Counted from the stretch's first letter, positions 1 to 8,871 are shown. The stretch: DNA of 64,000 nucleotides from Alphaproteobacteria bacterium casp-alpha6 (GCA_001510135.1 LFER01000015.1:1-64000), one strand, 5' to 3'. Numbers and translations: made by a program. Notes: generated by a model not told the origin, from the sequence alone.

Positions 1-816
1 ATATCTTGGCCCGATACCTTCGATATGCCCACCATACATTGCTGACCGACTGAGATTTTTTTGGATAATCTCGTGCGTGGCTTCGTTTGTATGAGTGATC
101 CCGCAAGAGATTTGCCGCGCTGTTGGCCTGTCCGACATAAACGAAAACAAAACAGGGTCCTGATCGCCCGCCTGAACATCCAGTTTATCCCATTTTATGG
201 TTCTACCATCTAAGCGCGGCGGCGTACCTGTTTTCAATCGCCCAAAATCTAGACCAAACTCATCCATCTTTTTGGCAAGCTTGACAGAAGGATCGTCTCC
301 CATCCGTCCGCCTGAAAACTGTTTTTCGCCAATGTGGATAACACCGCGCAAGAATGTACCAGTCGTAAGAACAGTGTTTTTGGATAGGATTTCTGATCCA
401 TCGCCCAGAACCACGCCAGAAACAGATCGACCTGATCCCAAAAAATCAACTACTTCACCGATAATGATCTCTAGATTATCCTGCGCTTTAATTAACGAAG
501 AAATCGCTTTTTTATATAGCGCTCTATCGGCCTGTGCGCGCGGCCCCTGAACCGCCGGCCCCTTTTTCCTGTTCAAAAGCCTAAATTGAATTCCAGCCTT
601 GTCTGCGGCTTTTCCCATAATTCCATCTAGGGCGTCAATCTCTCTTACCAAATGCCCCTTACCAAGACCACCAATTGCCGGATTGCACGACATTGTCCCA
701 AGATCACGTTCACGAAGAGTGACAAGCGCTGTCTTTGCTCCCATCCGAGCGGACGCTGCTGCTGCTTCGCATCCAGCATGACCTCCACCTATAACCACAA
801 CGTCAAAATGTTTCAC
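1..816 (-). CDS. mnmG: tRNA uridine-5-carboxymethylaminomethyl modification enzyme MnmG, C-terminus cut off by the window edge
   Basis: MnmG works with MnmE to install the cmnm5 group on wobble uridine 34 of certain tRNAs, using FAD, NADH and methylene-tetrahydrofolate. This reading frame is absent from the ORF track because it is open at base 1; I translated it by hand. The first residues read (V)[18 protein letters not shown], a Rossmann FAD-binding motif, followed by the family motif [20 protein letters not shown]. 272 of the roughly 620 usual residues are present. I chose the GTG at 816 because GAGGAG lies 8 nt upstream and the protein then begins just before the FAD motif; an in-frame GTG sits three codons earlier. 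The gene lies 12 bp after mnmE, as an mnmEG operon. The start region is also a perfect parS palindrome. Confidence 0.95.
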   Translation of the reverse strand, partial: MKHFDVVVIGGGHAGCEAAAASARMGAKTALVTLRERDLGTMSCNPAIGGLGKGHLVREIDALDGIMGKAADKAGIQFRLLNRKKGPAVQGPRAQADRALYKKAISSLIKAQDNLEIIIGEVVDFLGSGRSVSGVVLGDGSEILSKNTVLTTGTFLRGVIHIGEKQFSGGRMGDDPSVKLAKKMDEFGLDFGRLKTGTPPRLDGRTIKWDKLDVQAGDQDPVLFSFMSDRPTARQISCGITHTNEATHEIIQKNLSRSAMYGGHIEGIGPRY

Positions 817-824
817 GTGAAACA
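809..824. promoter_or_regulatory. parS: parS centromere site (ParB-binding palindrome)
   Basis: The 16-bp sequence TGTTTCACGTGAAACA is a perfect palindrome and identical to the classic parS consensus bound by chromosomal ParB in many bacteria. It covers the mnmG start codon (the GTG is inside the palindrome) and lies about 3.2 kb from the proposed oriC. ParB loads on parS and, with ParA, drives origin segregation and SMC loading. Identity to the consensus is seen directly; ParB binding here is inferred. parAB commonly lies near mnmG/rsmG in alphaproteobacteria but is not inside the window. Confidence 0.88.
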
Positions 825-828
825 CTCC

Positions 829-2118
829 TCATTTTCCAAGACAAAAACTCGAAAATATTTCATCGAGAATATCTTCAACCCCAACCTGACCGATCAATGA
901 ATCCAACGCACCAATTGCCAATCGGACACCTTCCGCAAGAAGTTCCGTTTGATCACAACCATCCACAAGCATCAAGCGAACTGTCTCAATATGATCTATT
1001 GCTCTTGTCAAAGATGTCCTATGCCGATCCCTAGACGCAACACCGACAACCGCTGACTTTTCTTTCAAAAAATCAGAGATTTTATCGATCAATTCATCAA
1101 TCCCCGCTCCTGTCAGGACTGAAACCGCGTCCTTATTCCCAGTGAGGTCCCCTTTTGTAAACACAAAGATTTTATCTCCGATTTCATCAACGCCATCAGG
1201 TAAACCACCATCGTCGGTAAGAATAAGAGCCAGATCAGCTTTTACACCTCGTTCCAAGGCCCGTTCTATACCAAGCCCTTCAATCACATCATTTGTAGCA
1301 CGAATACCGGCTGTATCCAATAAGGTCACCGGCAAACCATTAAGATCCATCCGAACCTCTACGACATCACGCGTAGTTCCCTCTATTTCAGAGGTTATAG
1401 CTGCCTCTCTTCCTGCGAGCTTGTTTAAAAGGCTGGATTTTCCGACATTGGGCCTTCCGAGAATGACAACTTCAAATCCTGAACGAAGCCTTTCTGCAAA
1501 AACTGCGCCCTCTGCCTCCGCCTGCAAAACCTTGCAGGTGTCTGACAACAGCTCATTGACCTCGGGATACACATCTTCTGGAACCTCTTCATCGACGAAA
1601 TCTATCGTTGCTTCCAGCAAAGCTGCGGCACGGATCAAATCAGACCGCCACTCGCTCACTTTTCGCCCAAGCTCCCCCGATAAAACCCGTTGGGCCTGTT
1701 TTCGCTGCGCCTCCGTCTCAGAATTAATAAGGTCAGCCAGACCTTCTACCTGTGACAAATCAAGCTTATTATTATCCAGAGCACGACGTGTAAATTCACC
1801 CGGTTCAGCTAATCTCACAGTATCAAAATTAGATAAACTGTCACTTAGCGCGCCAATTACAGATACACTTCCATGAACATGAAGCTCTAGAACATCTTCA
1901 CCAGTGAAACTTGCAGGTGATTTAAAAAAAATTGCTATTCCTGTATCGATCAATTCCCCATTTTGATCATTTATTCTAACAAAAGACGCGTTTCGCTGCT
2001 TTGGACAAAAACCAAGCATAGACGTCGCTACATCCAAAACCTTTGGACCAGAGACACGCAAAACAGATACGCCAGCTTTGCCTGTCGCGCTGGCAAGAGC
2101 ATAAATCGTATCCATCAT
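829..2118 (-). CDS. mnmE: tRNA uridine-5-carboxymethylaminomethyl(34) synthesis GTPase MnmE
   Basis: Partner of MnmG in wobble-uridine modification: a homodimeric, K+-activated GTPase that binds a folate one-carbon donor. It has an N-terminal folate-binding domain beginning MDTIYALASA, a helical domain, and an inserted G domain with P-loop GRPNVGKSS and G3 motif DTAGI. The C-terminus is FCLGK, matching the conserved C-[ILV]-G-K tail with its catalytic cysteine. The ORF track starts at a GTG at 2133, but GAGAGG sits just upstream of ATG-ATG at 2118/2115, so the mature start is probably one of those; 429-430 residues is then normal. It lies between rho and mnmG and is likely co-transcribed with mnmG. 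Confidence 0.95.
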   Translation of the reverse strand: MMDTIYALASATGKAGVSVLRVSGPKVLDVATSMLGFCPKQRNASFVRINDQNGELIDTGIAIFFKSPASFTGEDVLELHVHGSVSVIGALSDSLSNFDTVRLAEPGEFTRRALDNNKLDLSQVEGLADLINSETEAQRKQAQRVLSGELGRKVSEWRSDLIRAAALLEATIDFVDEEVPEDVYPEVNELLSDTCKVLQAEAEGAVFAERLRSGFEVVILGRPNVGKSSLLNKLAGREAAITSEIEGTTRDVVEVRMDLNGLPVTLLDTAGIRATNDVIEGLGIERALERGVKADLALILTDDGGLPDGVDEIGDKIFVFTKGDLTGNKDAVSVLTGAGIDELIDKISDFLKEKSAVVGVASRDRHRTSLTRAIDHIETVRLMLVDGCDQTELLAEGVRLAIGALDSLIGQVGVEDILDEIFSSFCLGK

Positions 2119-2144
2119 TTTTTCCTCTCCCACCCGACATCGGG

Positions 2145-3410
2145 TCAGGTATTCATGGAATCAAAGAATTCGGAATTTGTTTTTGTCTGCTTCAGTTTCG
2201 AGATTAAGAATTCAATCGCGTCAGTTGTCCCCATTGGATTCAAGATACGACGAAGAACAAAGGTTTTTTGCAAATCACCTTTATCGATTAACAAGTCTTC
2301 TTTCCGCGTTCCAGATTTAAGAATATCTATAGCTGGAAACACACGTTTATCCGCGACTTTACGATCGAGAATAATTTCCGAGTTCCCCGTACCCTTAAAT
2401 TCTTCGAAAATCACCTCATCCATCCGGCTTCCCGTATCGATCAGCGCTGTGGAGATAATCGTCAAAGATCCACCTTCTTCGATGTTACGCGCTGCTCCGA
2501 AAAACCGTTTAGGTCTTTGTAACGCATTTGCATCGACACCACCCGTTAACACCTTACCAGAGGATGGGATCACAGTGTTAAATGCCCTACCAAGCCTTGT
2601 TATTGAATCCAAAAGAATAACAACATCTCGTTTATGCTCAACCAGACGTTTGGCCTTTTCAATAACCATTTCTGAAACTGCCACATGCCGGGTGGCGGGT
2701 TCATCAAATGTAGAAGATATCACCTCCCCTTTCACTGATCTTTGCATATCCGTGACTTCTTCTGGTCGCTCATCAATCAAGAGCACGATCAAAAAACACT
2801 CCGGATGGTTTCTTTCAATGCTGGTTGCAATGTTTTGCAAAAGAACAGTTTTACCAGTTCGCGGGGGCGCTGTAATAAGCGACCTTTGGCCTTTTCCGAT
2901 AGGCGCAACCAGATCAATGATCCGTGCTGAGTGATCCTTAATCGTAGGATCCGCAATTTCCATTGTCATCCGCTCATCGGGATAAAGTGGCGTGAGGTTA
3001 TCGAAAGCTATTTTGTGACGCGCTTTTTCTGGATCTTCAAAATTGATCTTATCTACATTTGTCAAAGCGAAATAACGTTCTTGATCTTCAGGTGATTTAA
3101 TCAAACCTTCTATTGTATCCCCTGTCCGCAAAGAAAAGCGTCGAATCATATCAGGGGACACGTAAATATCATCTGGTCCTGGAAGATAGTTTGCTTCTGG
3201 CGATCTCAAAAATCCAAATCCATCCTGAAGAACCTCCAGAACGCCATCGCCCGAAATTTCCCAGCCATCATCTGCTCTCTCCCGCAGGATCTGAAACATC
3301 ATTTCGCCCTTACGCATGGTGGAGGCATTTTCAATTTCAAGCTCATCGGCCATAGCCAACAAATCTTTTGGGCTTTGTGCTTTAAGATCAGAGAGTTTTA
3401 GACGTTCCAT
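2145..3410 (-). CDS. rho: Transcription termination factor Rho
   Basis: Hexameric RNA-dependent ATPase that terminates transcription of untranslated RNA. At 421 residues it has the ordinary length of the family. It has an N-terminal Rho_N helical domain ([17 protein letters not shown]), then the cold-shock-like RNA-binding domain (DGFGFLRSP). The ATPase core follows, with Walker [10 protein letters not shown], Walker B-type [13 protein letters not shown] and the R-loop region [21 protein letters not shown]. It lies left of oriC in the order hemJ-rho-mnmE-mnmG, typical for alphaproteobacteria. The roughly 110-bp leader between hemJ and rho shows no ORF. All of these genes are co-oriented with replication leaving oriC leftwards. 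Confidence 0.98.
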   Translation of the reverse strand: MERLKLSDLKAQSPKDLLAMADELEIENASTMRKGEMMFQILRERADDGWEISGDGVLEVLQDGFGFLRSPEANYLPGPDDIYVSPDMIRRFSLRTGDTIEGLIKSPEDQERYFALTNVDKINFEDPEKARHKIAFDNLTPLYPDERMTMEIADPTIKDHSARIIDLVAPIGKGQRSLITAPPRTGKTVLLQNIATSIERNHPECFLIVLLIDERPEEVTDMQRSVKGEVISSTFDEPATRHVAVSEMVIEKAKRLVEHKRDVVILLDSITRLGRAFNTVIPSSGKVLTGGVDANALQRPKRFFGAARNIEEGGSLTIISTALIDTGSRMDEVIFEEFKGTGNSEIILDRKVADKRVFPAIDILKSGTRKEDLLIDKGDLQKTFVLRRILNPMGTTDAIEFLISKLKQTKTNSEFFDSMNT

Positions 3411-3519
3411 AGCAACGCGCCCCTTCCACGGGTAAAAAGAACAAAAGTCAGACGGTGAATATGAACCAGAACAGGCCCTGTGCGCTCATAAGCAAAAAAC
3501 CAAAAGAAGTCAACGATCG

Positions 3520-3969
3520 CTAAAACTTTATGATCACAGAAAGGACGATTACGATCATCAAAATAGTCGGAACTTCGTTCATCAAACGATACTGACGACC
3601 TGTTAGGGAATTTTGGCCCATTTCGAAATCTTTACGACGAAGAGACAACCAATGGTGAAACCACGTCATGATCAGGACAGAACCACCCTTTAGCCAAGGC
3701 CAAACCATGGCCCAATCAACAATTCCAGGCGTCACAACAAGCAGACCGCCAAAAAACCACGTCGCAATCATTGCTGGATTCATAATCACCCGTAACAGCT
3801 TACTTTCCATAACTTGAAAAGTAACATCGAGAACATCGCCCGTAACTGCACGTTCAACGTGATACACCATCACTCTGGGAAGATAAAATAATCCCGCCAT
3901 CCATGATATGACCGCCATTATATGCAAAGCCTTTATCCAAGGATAGGCTATAAAGAGAAAATCGGTCAT
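3520..3969 (-). CDS. hemJ: Protoporphyrinogen oxidase HemJ
   Basis: HemJ converts protoporphyrinogen IX to protoporphyrin IX in heme synthesis in bacteria without HemG or HemY. It is an integral membrane, heme-binding protein of about 145 residues; this one has 149. The start MTDFLFIAYPWIKALHIMAV carries the conserved first-helix histidine, followed by SWMAGLFYLPRVMVYH; four hydrophobic segments are visible. It is the first gene left of the proposed origin, reading away from it. In many alphaproteobacteria hemE and hemC sit next to this gene; they are not seen here. Confidence 0.93.
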   Translation of the reverse strand: MTDFLFIAYPWIKALHIMAVISWMAGLFYLPRVMVYHVERAVTGDVLDVTFQVMESKLLRVIMNPAMIATWFFGGLLVVTPGIVDWAMVWPWLKGGSVLIMTWFHHWLSLRRKDFEMGQNSLTGRQYRLMNEVPTILMIVIVLSVIIKF

Positions 3970-4079
3970 CTAGATTACCACAGTTCAGCACATTCATTCA
4001 TAATATAATAATATATATAGAAAAAGATGATTATGAAGTAGGCTGATCGAAAGCTGTGGATTATTATTTATCCCATTTT

Positions 4080-4088
4080 TTATACACA
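4080..4088 (+). promoter_or_regulatory. DnaA box TTATACACA
   Basis: Exact match to the TTATNCACA consensus, inside the hemJ-maf gap. It probably binds the initiator DnaA with high affinity. Confidence 0.8.
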
Positions 4089-4181
4089 GCCTACCATTTT
4101 TACAAAATAGAAAATTAAAAATTTCCTCCACACTATCAATAACCTACGGCAAAAAAAATCAAATTATAAAAGGATAAAATC

Positions 4182-4199
4182 TTATCCACCTTATCCACA
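4182..4199 (+). promoter_or_regulatory. Tandem DnaA boxes TTATCCACC-TTATCCACA
   Basis: Two directly abutting 9-mers in the same orientation. The second is the perfect high-affinity box TTATCCACA and the first differs at the last base. Such close spacing suits cooperative DnaA loading next to the AT-rich part of the origin. Confidence 0.82.
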
Positions 4200-4343
4200 C
4201 GAAAAAGGTAATCCTTATGAACAGTGGAAAAATCTGTCGGAATTTGCCAATCATTTAGGTCGTTTTACAATCGGTAAATTTGCTAGTGAATAAATTAAAC
4301 CGTACTCTTAACATATCAGTATCTTATCCTCGGAGTTATCAAC

Positions 4344-4943
4344 ATGGCAGCGCAGGTAATTTTGGCTTCGGCGTCATCTATTCGGTCGCAAATGCTAAAC
4401 AATGTTGGTATCAATCACGAAATTTTTCCGGCAAGGATTGATGAAGAAGCCATAAAAGCATCACTTATTTCAGAGTTAACTGAAATCAGAGATATGGCAG
4501 ATATTCTAGCAGATTTGAAGGCAAAGAAAGTGTCTGCTCAACAACCTGACGCCTTTGTCATAGGTGCAGATCAAGTGCTGGAATTTGGAGATCAGGTTTA
4601 TTCAAAACCCAAGACACAGGATGATCTCAAAGGTCTTTTGCTAAAGCTAAATGGGCACGATCATATACTTTACTCCGCTGCTGTTATTTACAAGGAAGCA
4701 CGCCCGGTATGGCGACATGTGGGTAAAGTGACCTTGACAATGCGGGATCTTTCATCTGCCTATATCCATGATTATGTCGCTAAAGAATGGGATAACGTGA
4801 GGTTTTGCGTGGGGGGATATAAAATAGAAGAAAAAGGTCTGCGTCTTTTTGACAAAATTGACGGTGATTATTTTTCAATACTAGGATTACCTTTATTGGA
4901 TATCGTAAGATTCTTTGACGCAAATGGAGTATTAGAAAATTGA
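4344..4943 (+). CDS. maf: Maf family nucleotide pyrophosphatase
   Basis: Maf proteins hydrolyse non-canonical or modified nucleoside triphosphates to monophosphates (house-cleaning pyrophosphatases) and are linked to septum control. The 199-residue protein opens ILASASSIRSQML, matching the family motif LAS.S.RR..LL with Ser in place of one Arg. It then has a FPARIDEEAI segment, and FVIGADQVLEFGDQVYSKPK corresponds to the conserved GADQ catalytic region with its Asp. The ATG at 4344 overlaps a DnaA-box-like 9-mer. It is the first gene right of oriC and overlaps aroE, so maf-aroE-coaE-dnaQ look co-transcribed. Confidence 0.93.
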   Translation: MAAQVILASASSIRSQMLNNVGINHEIFPARIDEEAIKASLISELTEIRDMADILADLKAKKVSAQQPDAFVIGADQVLEFGDQVYSKPKTQDDLKGLLLKLNGHDHILYSAAVIYKEARPVWRHVGKVTLTMRDLSSAYIHDYVAKEWDNVRFCVGGYKIEEKGLRLFDKIDGDYFSILGLPLLDIVRFFDANGVLEN

Positions 4944-5773
4944 CGGCAGAAAAAATACCTCTTGTCGCAGTCATGGGATCGCCAATCGCGCATTCAAAAT
5001 CTCCAATGTTGCATGGCTACTGGCTTCGCAAATACGGAATCAAAGGTCACTATATCCCCATAGATGTCGACCCGACGCATCTCAGTCAGGTGTTGGAAAC
5101 AATGTCAAAAATGGGGTTTGTTGGCGCAAATGTTACTATTCCACACAAGGAAAACATACTTAAGCTTGCTGATAAGATCTCTGATCGAGCAGCAATGATT
5201 GGCGCTGCAAATACGCTCAGCTTTAGCGCAAACGGGCAAATTTATGCTGATAATACCGACGGTTATGGATTCATTGAAAACATTCGTCAACACCAGCCCA
5301 CATGGAAGGCCTCAGAAGGCCCAGCGCTTATTTTAGGGGCAGGGGGGGCTGCCCGTGCTGTTGTTTCGTCCCTTCTGGAAAATGGAACTCCGGAACTCTG
5401 GATCACAAACCGTACCCGCGCGCGCGCGGAAAAAATCGCATCAGACTTTGGCGCAAGAGTAAAAGTGATCGATTGGTTTTCAGTGAACAAATATCTTTCT
5501 GGGGCAACGACAGTTGTGAACGCAACATCGCTAGGCATGATAGGAAAACCTGAAATGGCCATCGATTTGAAACCGCTCACAAAAAAATCCTTGGTAACAG
5601 ATCTTGTCTACACTCCTCTGCAGACACCTCTTTTAAGTCAGGCAGCTCAGAAAGGGTGTCGTACTGTAGATGGCATAGGAATGTTGATCCACCAAGCGGT
5701 TCCAGGGTTCACAAGGTGGTTCAAAACGCAGCCGATAGTGGACAAAGCTGTCCGTGAATTGCTTTTAACATGA
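4940..5773 (+). CDS. aroE: Shikimate dehydrogenase (NADP+)
   Basis: Reduces 3-dehydroshikimate to shikimate with NADPH in aromatic amino acid synthesis. The N-terminal substrate domain has VMGSPIAHSKSPMLH, and the catalytic lysine lies in NVTIPHKENI. Asp is in NTDGYGF, the NADP-binding turn is LGAGGAARAV with NRTRARA as the phosphate site, and the C-terminal end has GMLIHQAVPGF. The 277-residue length is normal. The start is a TTG at 4940 overlapping the maf stop codon; no ATG is available upstream of the conserved start. aroC, another shikimate-pathway gene, lies at 34.9 kb on the other strand. Confidence 0.96.
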   Translation: MTAEKIPLVAVMGSPIAHSKSPMLHGYWLRKYGIKGHYIPIDVDPTHLSQVLETMSKMGFVGANVTIPHKENILKLADKISDRAAMIGAANTLSFSANGQIYADNTDGYGFIENIRQHQPTWKASEGPALILGAGGAARAVVSSLLENGTPELWITNRTRARAEKIASDFGARVKVIDWFSVNKYLSGATTVVNATSLGMIGKPEMAIDLKPLTKKSLVTDLVYTPLQTPLLSQAAQKGCRTVDGIGMLIHQAVPGFTRWFKTQPIVDKAVRELLLT

Positions 5774-6363
5774 CGTTTCGACTTGGTTTGACAGGGTCGA
5801 TCGGGATAGGGAAATCGACCACCGCAGACATTTTTTCGGAGATGGGCTGCGAAGTTTGGGATGCTGATAGAGCGGTCCATCGGTTGTACAAGAAAGATGG
5901 AAAAGCAATAGATCCTCTATCAAATGCTTTTCCAACAGCTATTATCAATAACACGGTATCACGCGAAAAATTGAAAGAAATATTGGCTCAAAACCCAAGC
6001 GAATTTGAACGTCTTGAAGCAATTGTTCATCCTTTGGTCGCTCAAGACCGAGCCGATTTCATAAAAAATGCAAAAGCAGACATTTTGGTTTTTGACATTC
6101 CACTCTTATTTGAGACACGGGCTGATAAACAGATGGATGCCGTCGCATGTGTTTTTATCGATAAAGAGACACAAAAAAAACGCACACTCGCACGAGGTAC
6201 AATGACAGAGGCCCAATTTTCGCAAATACTTGCCAAACAAATGCCAATTGACGAAAAATGCGCATTATCTGATTTCGTTATTACGACAGATTCGATTGAG
6301 CATGCGCGCGAACAGGTAATCAAAATTCTTGAGGCCATCCGAACAAGGATAGATCATGCGTGA
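5770..6363 (+). CDS. coaE: Dephospho-CoA kinase
   Basis: Catalyses the last step of coenzyme A synthesis, ATP-dependent 3'-phosphorylation of dephospho-CoA. The 197-residue P-loop kinase begins MTFRLGLTGSIGIGKST. DADRAVHRLY is the substrate-binding motif near residue 35, and VFDIPLLFET is the conserved Walker B-like strand. The ATG overlaps the aroE stop by 4 bp (ATGA), indicating translational coupling. It also overlaps dnaQ by 8 bp. Confidence 0.96.
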   Translation: MTFRLGLTGSIGIGKSTTADIFSEMGCEVWDADRAVHRLYKKDGKAIDPLSNAFPTAIINNTVSREKLKEILAQNPSEFERLEAIVHPLVAQDRADFIKNAKADILVFDIPLLFETRADKQMDAVACVFIDKETQKKRTLARGTMTEAQFSQILAKQMPIDEKCALSDFVITTDSIEHAREQVIKILEAIRTRIDHA

Positions 6364-7057
6364 AATAGTTTTAGACACGGAAACCACCGGTTTAGATCCG
6401 CATGAGGGGCATCGGATCGTAGAAATAGGGGCAGTTGAAATCTTTAATGGATTACCCAGCGGACGGACATATCACCAATATATTAACCCACAGCGCAATA
6501 TGCCTGCAGAAGCATTTGCCGTTCATGGCTTAGGCGACGATTTTCTGAAAGACAAACCAGTATTTGCTGACATCGCAAACGACTTCGTCACTTTTATCGG
6601 TGACGCACAGCTTGTTATCCATAATGCCAGTTTTGATATGAAATTTATCAACGCTGAGCTAAGCTGGATCAACAAAACGCCAATCCCCCTTAACAAGGCG
6701 ATTGATACGCTACAGATAGCGCGGAAAAAATTTCCAGGCTCACCAGCTTCACTGGATGCCCTTTGCCGGAGGTTCAACATAGACAATTCAGCGCGAACGC
6801 TCCACGGAGCTTTGCTAGATTCCGAAATATTGGCCGAAGTTTATCTGGAGCTTTCAGGCGGACGTCAGCCAGATTTTGAATTGTCTGCTCAGTCGGAAAA
6901 GCTGGAGACCCCTTTTGTCACGTCAAATACCAATGACCCGGTATCGCGCGTAAGACCATCAAAATTACCTCTTCGGATCACAGAAGAAGAAAAGGCCGCA
7001 CATGCGGCCTTTGTGGATAGTCTGGGCGACAGAACAATATGGCGCAAAGTTAATTGA
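6356..7057 (+). CDS. dnaQ: DNA polymerase III epsilon subunit (3'-5' proofreading exonuclease)
   Basis: Proofreading subunit of the replicative polymerase. The DEDDh exonuclease motifs are visible: Exo I LDTETTGLDP at the N-terminus, Exo II VIHNASFDMKFIN, and Exo III with HGALLDSEILAEVYLEL. 233 residues is normal. The C-terminal tail after residue 170 is low in conserved features and would hold the link to the alpha subunit. It is the last gene of the maf-aroE-coaE-dnaQ run and converges with secB, overlapping it by 8 bp at the 3' ends. Confidence 0.96.
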   Translation: MREIVLDTETTGLDPHEGHRIVEIGAVEIFNGLPSGRTYHQYINPQRNMPAEAFAVHGLGDDFLKDKPVFADIANDFVTFIGDAQLVIHNASFDMKFINAELSWINKTPIPLNKAIDTLQIARKKFPGSPASLDALCRRFNIDNSARTLHGALLDSEILAEVYLELSGGRQPDFELSAQSEKLETPFVTSNTNDPVSRVRPSKLPLRITEEEKAAHAAFVDSLGDRTIWRKVN

Positions 7058-7568
7058 GCGGCGTTTTCGGCAGATCTTGCTCAGCCTTATTTTTTTGAGC
7101 TTCTTCCTGACGGCGCAAGATTTCACCTCTGTAAAGTTGAAGAAAATCAATGTTTTCAAGATTTAATGGGGGAAACCCGCCATCCCTCGTAACATCGCTA
7201 ACAACCCGTCGAATGAATGGAAATAACATTCGAGGACATTCAATTAACAAAAACGGATGAAGCTGATCATCAGGTACACCTGTTACCTGAAAAACCCCCC
7301 CGTACTCCAATTCCAAAACAAAGAGCGGCTCTCCTCCATTTTTGGATTTTGAGTCAACATTCAGTTTTATGGCTACTTCATACTGATTTTCGGCACTGCG
7401 CTTTTTTGCATCCAGATTGACCTGAACTTTTACTTCTGGCGCAACCTCACCGACGACACCCTTTTTCGCAAGTTCATTTTCAAACGACATATCCCTAATG
7501 TATTGCGCAAGTATATTCATCGATGGTTGTGCGGCCGTTTGTGCTTCTACAGTTGTGTCTTCCGCCAT
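7050..7568 (-). CDS. secB: Protein-export chaperone SecB
   Basis: Tetrameric cytosolic chaperone that keeps precursors unfolded and hands them to SecA. The 172-residue protein begins after GAGGAGTAAAAT, with IRDMSFENELAKKG as the conserved amino-terminal sheet. LELEYGGVFQVTGVPDDQLHPFLLIECPRMLFPFIRRVV covers the SecA-contact and peptide-groove region. DVTRDGGFPPLNLENIDFLQLY is the classic C-terminal signature. The gene is 3'-overlapped by dnaQ and reads opposite to it. The C-terminal tail is polar and variable. Confidence 0.97.
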   Translation of the reverse strand: MAEDTTVEAQTAAQPSMNILAQYIRDMSFENELAKKGVVGEVAPEVKVQVNLDAKKRSAENQYEVAIKLNVDSKSKNGGEPLFVLELEYGGVFQVTGVPDDQLHPFLLIECPRMLFPFIRRVVSDVTRDGGFPPLNLENIDFLQLYRGEILRRQEEAQKNKAEQDLPKTPLN

Positions 7569-7638
7569 ATTTTACTCCTCAATAGAATTCCGTCTTCCGT
7601 TATCATCTGCACCAATTGGGCTCAAGAGAGCATATGTT

Positions 7639-8115
7639 TCAATCGTCTCGTTTGTTTGAATTGCGATTTTCATCGTGATATTCACCTTCAATTATTATCG
7701 GACCTCGGTCCTTTTTTGAGTAACGGTATTGTGATTGCTGATGCTCTGTACGAAACTGGGTCTTGCGTACCTGTATTTTACTTCTCATATAGTTATAAAG
7801 ATGCCCCCTGAACCACGGCGTCAGGAGAAGAAAACCGACAGCATCCGTGAAAAAACCAGGTGTCAGAAGAAGAGCACCGGCAAACAAAATCATCGCGCCT
7901 TCCGCCAGAGGTTCTGTAGGGTTTTGCAGTGTTTCAAGGCTTTCCCGCAGACTTCCGAATGTTGCGATAGCCTGAGAACGCACAAGATGGGTTCCCAGCG
8001 CAGCTGTAATAACTACGATTAATAATGTTGGCAAAAGACCCAACCAACCCCCAATTTGTATAAATAAAGCAATCTCAATGATAGGAACTGCCACAAAAAC
8101 GAAAAATAACCACAT
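7639..8115 (-). CDS. fxsA: FxsA family membrane protein
   Basis: FxsA proteins are small inner-membrane proteins; E. coli FxsA suppresses F-plasmid exclusion of phage T7, and the general role is unknown. The 158 residues show a hydrophobic N-terminus (WLFFVFVAVPIIEIALFIQIGGWLG), a second segment LPTLLIVVITAALGTHLVR and a third FAGALLLTPGFFTDAVGFLLLTPWFR, the family signature. A charged cytoplasmic tail follows. GGGAGA precedes the ATG by 8 nt. It sits in the usual alphaproteobacterial place, beside secB and divergent from the Tim44-domain gene. Confidence 0.9.
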   Translation of the reverse strand: MWLFFVFVAVPIIEIALFIQIGGWLGLLPTLLIVVITAALGTHLVRSQAIATFGSLRESLETLQNPTEPLAEGAMILFAGALLLTPGFFTDAVGFLLLTPWFRGHLYNYMRSKIQVRKTQFRTEHQQSQYRYSKKDRGPIIIEGEYHDENRNSNKRDD

Positions 8116-8226
8116 AAGAGTGTCTCCCTAAGTACCGCAGAATGTGGACTTGTTGTTCTTACTCACCTACATAGTAGAACTAGGCAGAACATTCTATAGG
8201 CCATAGGAAAGGGTCGAAGAAAACCT

Positions 8227-8871
8227 ATGAAATACGAACTTCTTATATTGTTGGGCATCGCACTATTTCTGATTTTTCGCTTGCGCAGCGTTCTTGGGAC
8301 ACGGGAGGGTTTTGAAAAATCTCCCACTCCAACGGTGACCTCTAAAAAATCACCTGATTTTAAGGTAATAGAAGGGGGGCCGGACTCTGACATTACCGAT
8401 CACGTTGATGCGGAGTCTGAAATGGTCGAAACATTGATGTCCATTAAGCGGGTGGACCCCGATTTTAAGCTTGCCGATTTTCTGAACGGGGCGCGTGCAG
8501 CTTATGAAATGATTTTAATGGGATTTGAACGCGGCGAAATTGACGATGTCCGCGCATTTCTGTCAGAAGAAGTCGCACAGACATTTGATGAAGTTGTGCA
8601 GCAACGACATGAGCGTGGAATCCGCGTAGAAGCAGAATTCGCCGGAATCCGCGAAATGAAATTACAGGCTGTCGCATTTGATAAATCGAATAATATCGCA
8701 GATCTCACGGTTTTGTTTGTCGGCGAAATGATGTCGGTGGCAAAAAATAAAGATGGCGATGTGATTGAAGGGGATGCAAAACAAGTCAAACGCCAAAAAG
8801 ATGTTTGGACATTTTCAAAGGATATGAGCCTGAATGATCCGAACTGGCAACTTGTTGCAACGGATGAATGA
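8227..8871 (+). CDS. Tim44/TimA domain membrane-associated protein
   Basis: The 214-residue protein has one N-terminal membrane helix (YELLILLGIALFLIFRLRSVLG). A linker follows, and then a Tim44-like domain of NTF2/SnoaL fold from about residue 65 (FLNGARAAYEMILMGFERGEIDDVRAFLSEEV, ending KDVWTFSKDMSLNDPNWQLVATDE). Bacterial members in this genomic place are related to the mitochondrial import subunit Tim44; their bacterial function is not well settled (TimA in Caulobacter). It overlaps mltA by 4 bp, so the two are coupled. The pairing Tim44-mltA-smr is conserved in alphaproteobacteria. Confidence 0.88.
   Translation: MKYELLILLGIALFLIFRLRSVLGTREGFEKSPTPTVTSKKSPDFKVIEGGPDSDITDHVDAESEMVETLMSIKRVDPDFKLADFLNGARAAYEMILMGFERGEIDDVRAFLSEEVAQTFDEVVQQRHERGIRVEAEFAGIREMKLQAVAFDKSNNIADLTVLFVGEMMSVAKNKDGDVIEGDAKQVKRQKDVWTFSKDMSLNDPNWQLVATDE

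Larger units (their letters stand above)
3970..4343. other. oriC: Candidate chromosomal replication origin (oriC)
   Basis: A 374-bp non-coding gap separates the divergent hemJ and maf genes. It is very AT-rich, with a run of TA steps around 4000-4020 (AATATAATAATATATATAG) that could be the unwinding element. It contains DnaA-box-like 9-mers: TTATACACA at 4080-4088, tandem TTATCCACC and TTATCCACA at 4182-4199, TGTGGATTA (reverse) at 4055-4063, and one-mismatch TTATGAACA at 4215 and TTATCAACA at 4336. Genes on both sides read outward, and a parS site lies 3.2 kb away. The rho-hemJ/maf-aroE-coaE arrangement flanks oriC in other alphaproteobacteria (family knowledge). Origin activity is inferred. 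Confidence 0.85.

Noticed and set aside
1963-2934. 323-codon plus-strand ORF
   Set aside because: It lies antisense to rho and mnmE, which are certain; no family resemblance and low-complexity Ser/Ile-rich composition. It is a shadow.
4295-4311. TTAA-N9-TTAA near oriC, considered as a CtrA box
   Set aside because: CtrA boxes need TTAA-N7-TTAA; the spacing is 9, so I do not call it.
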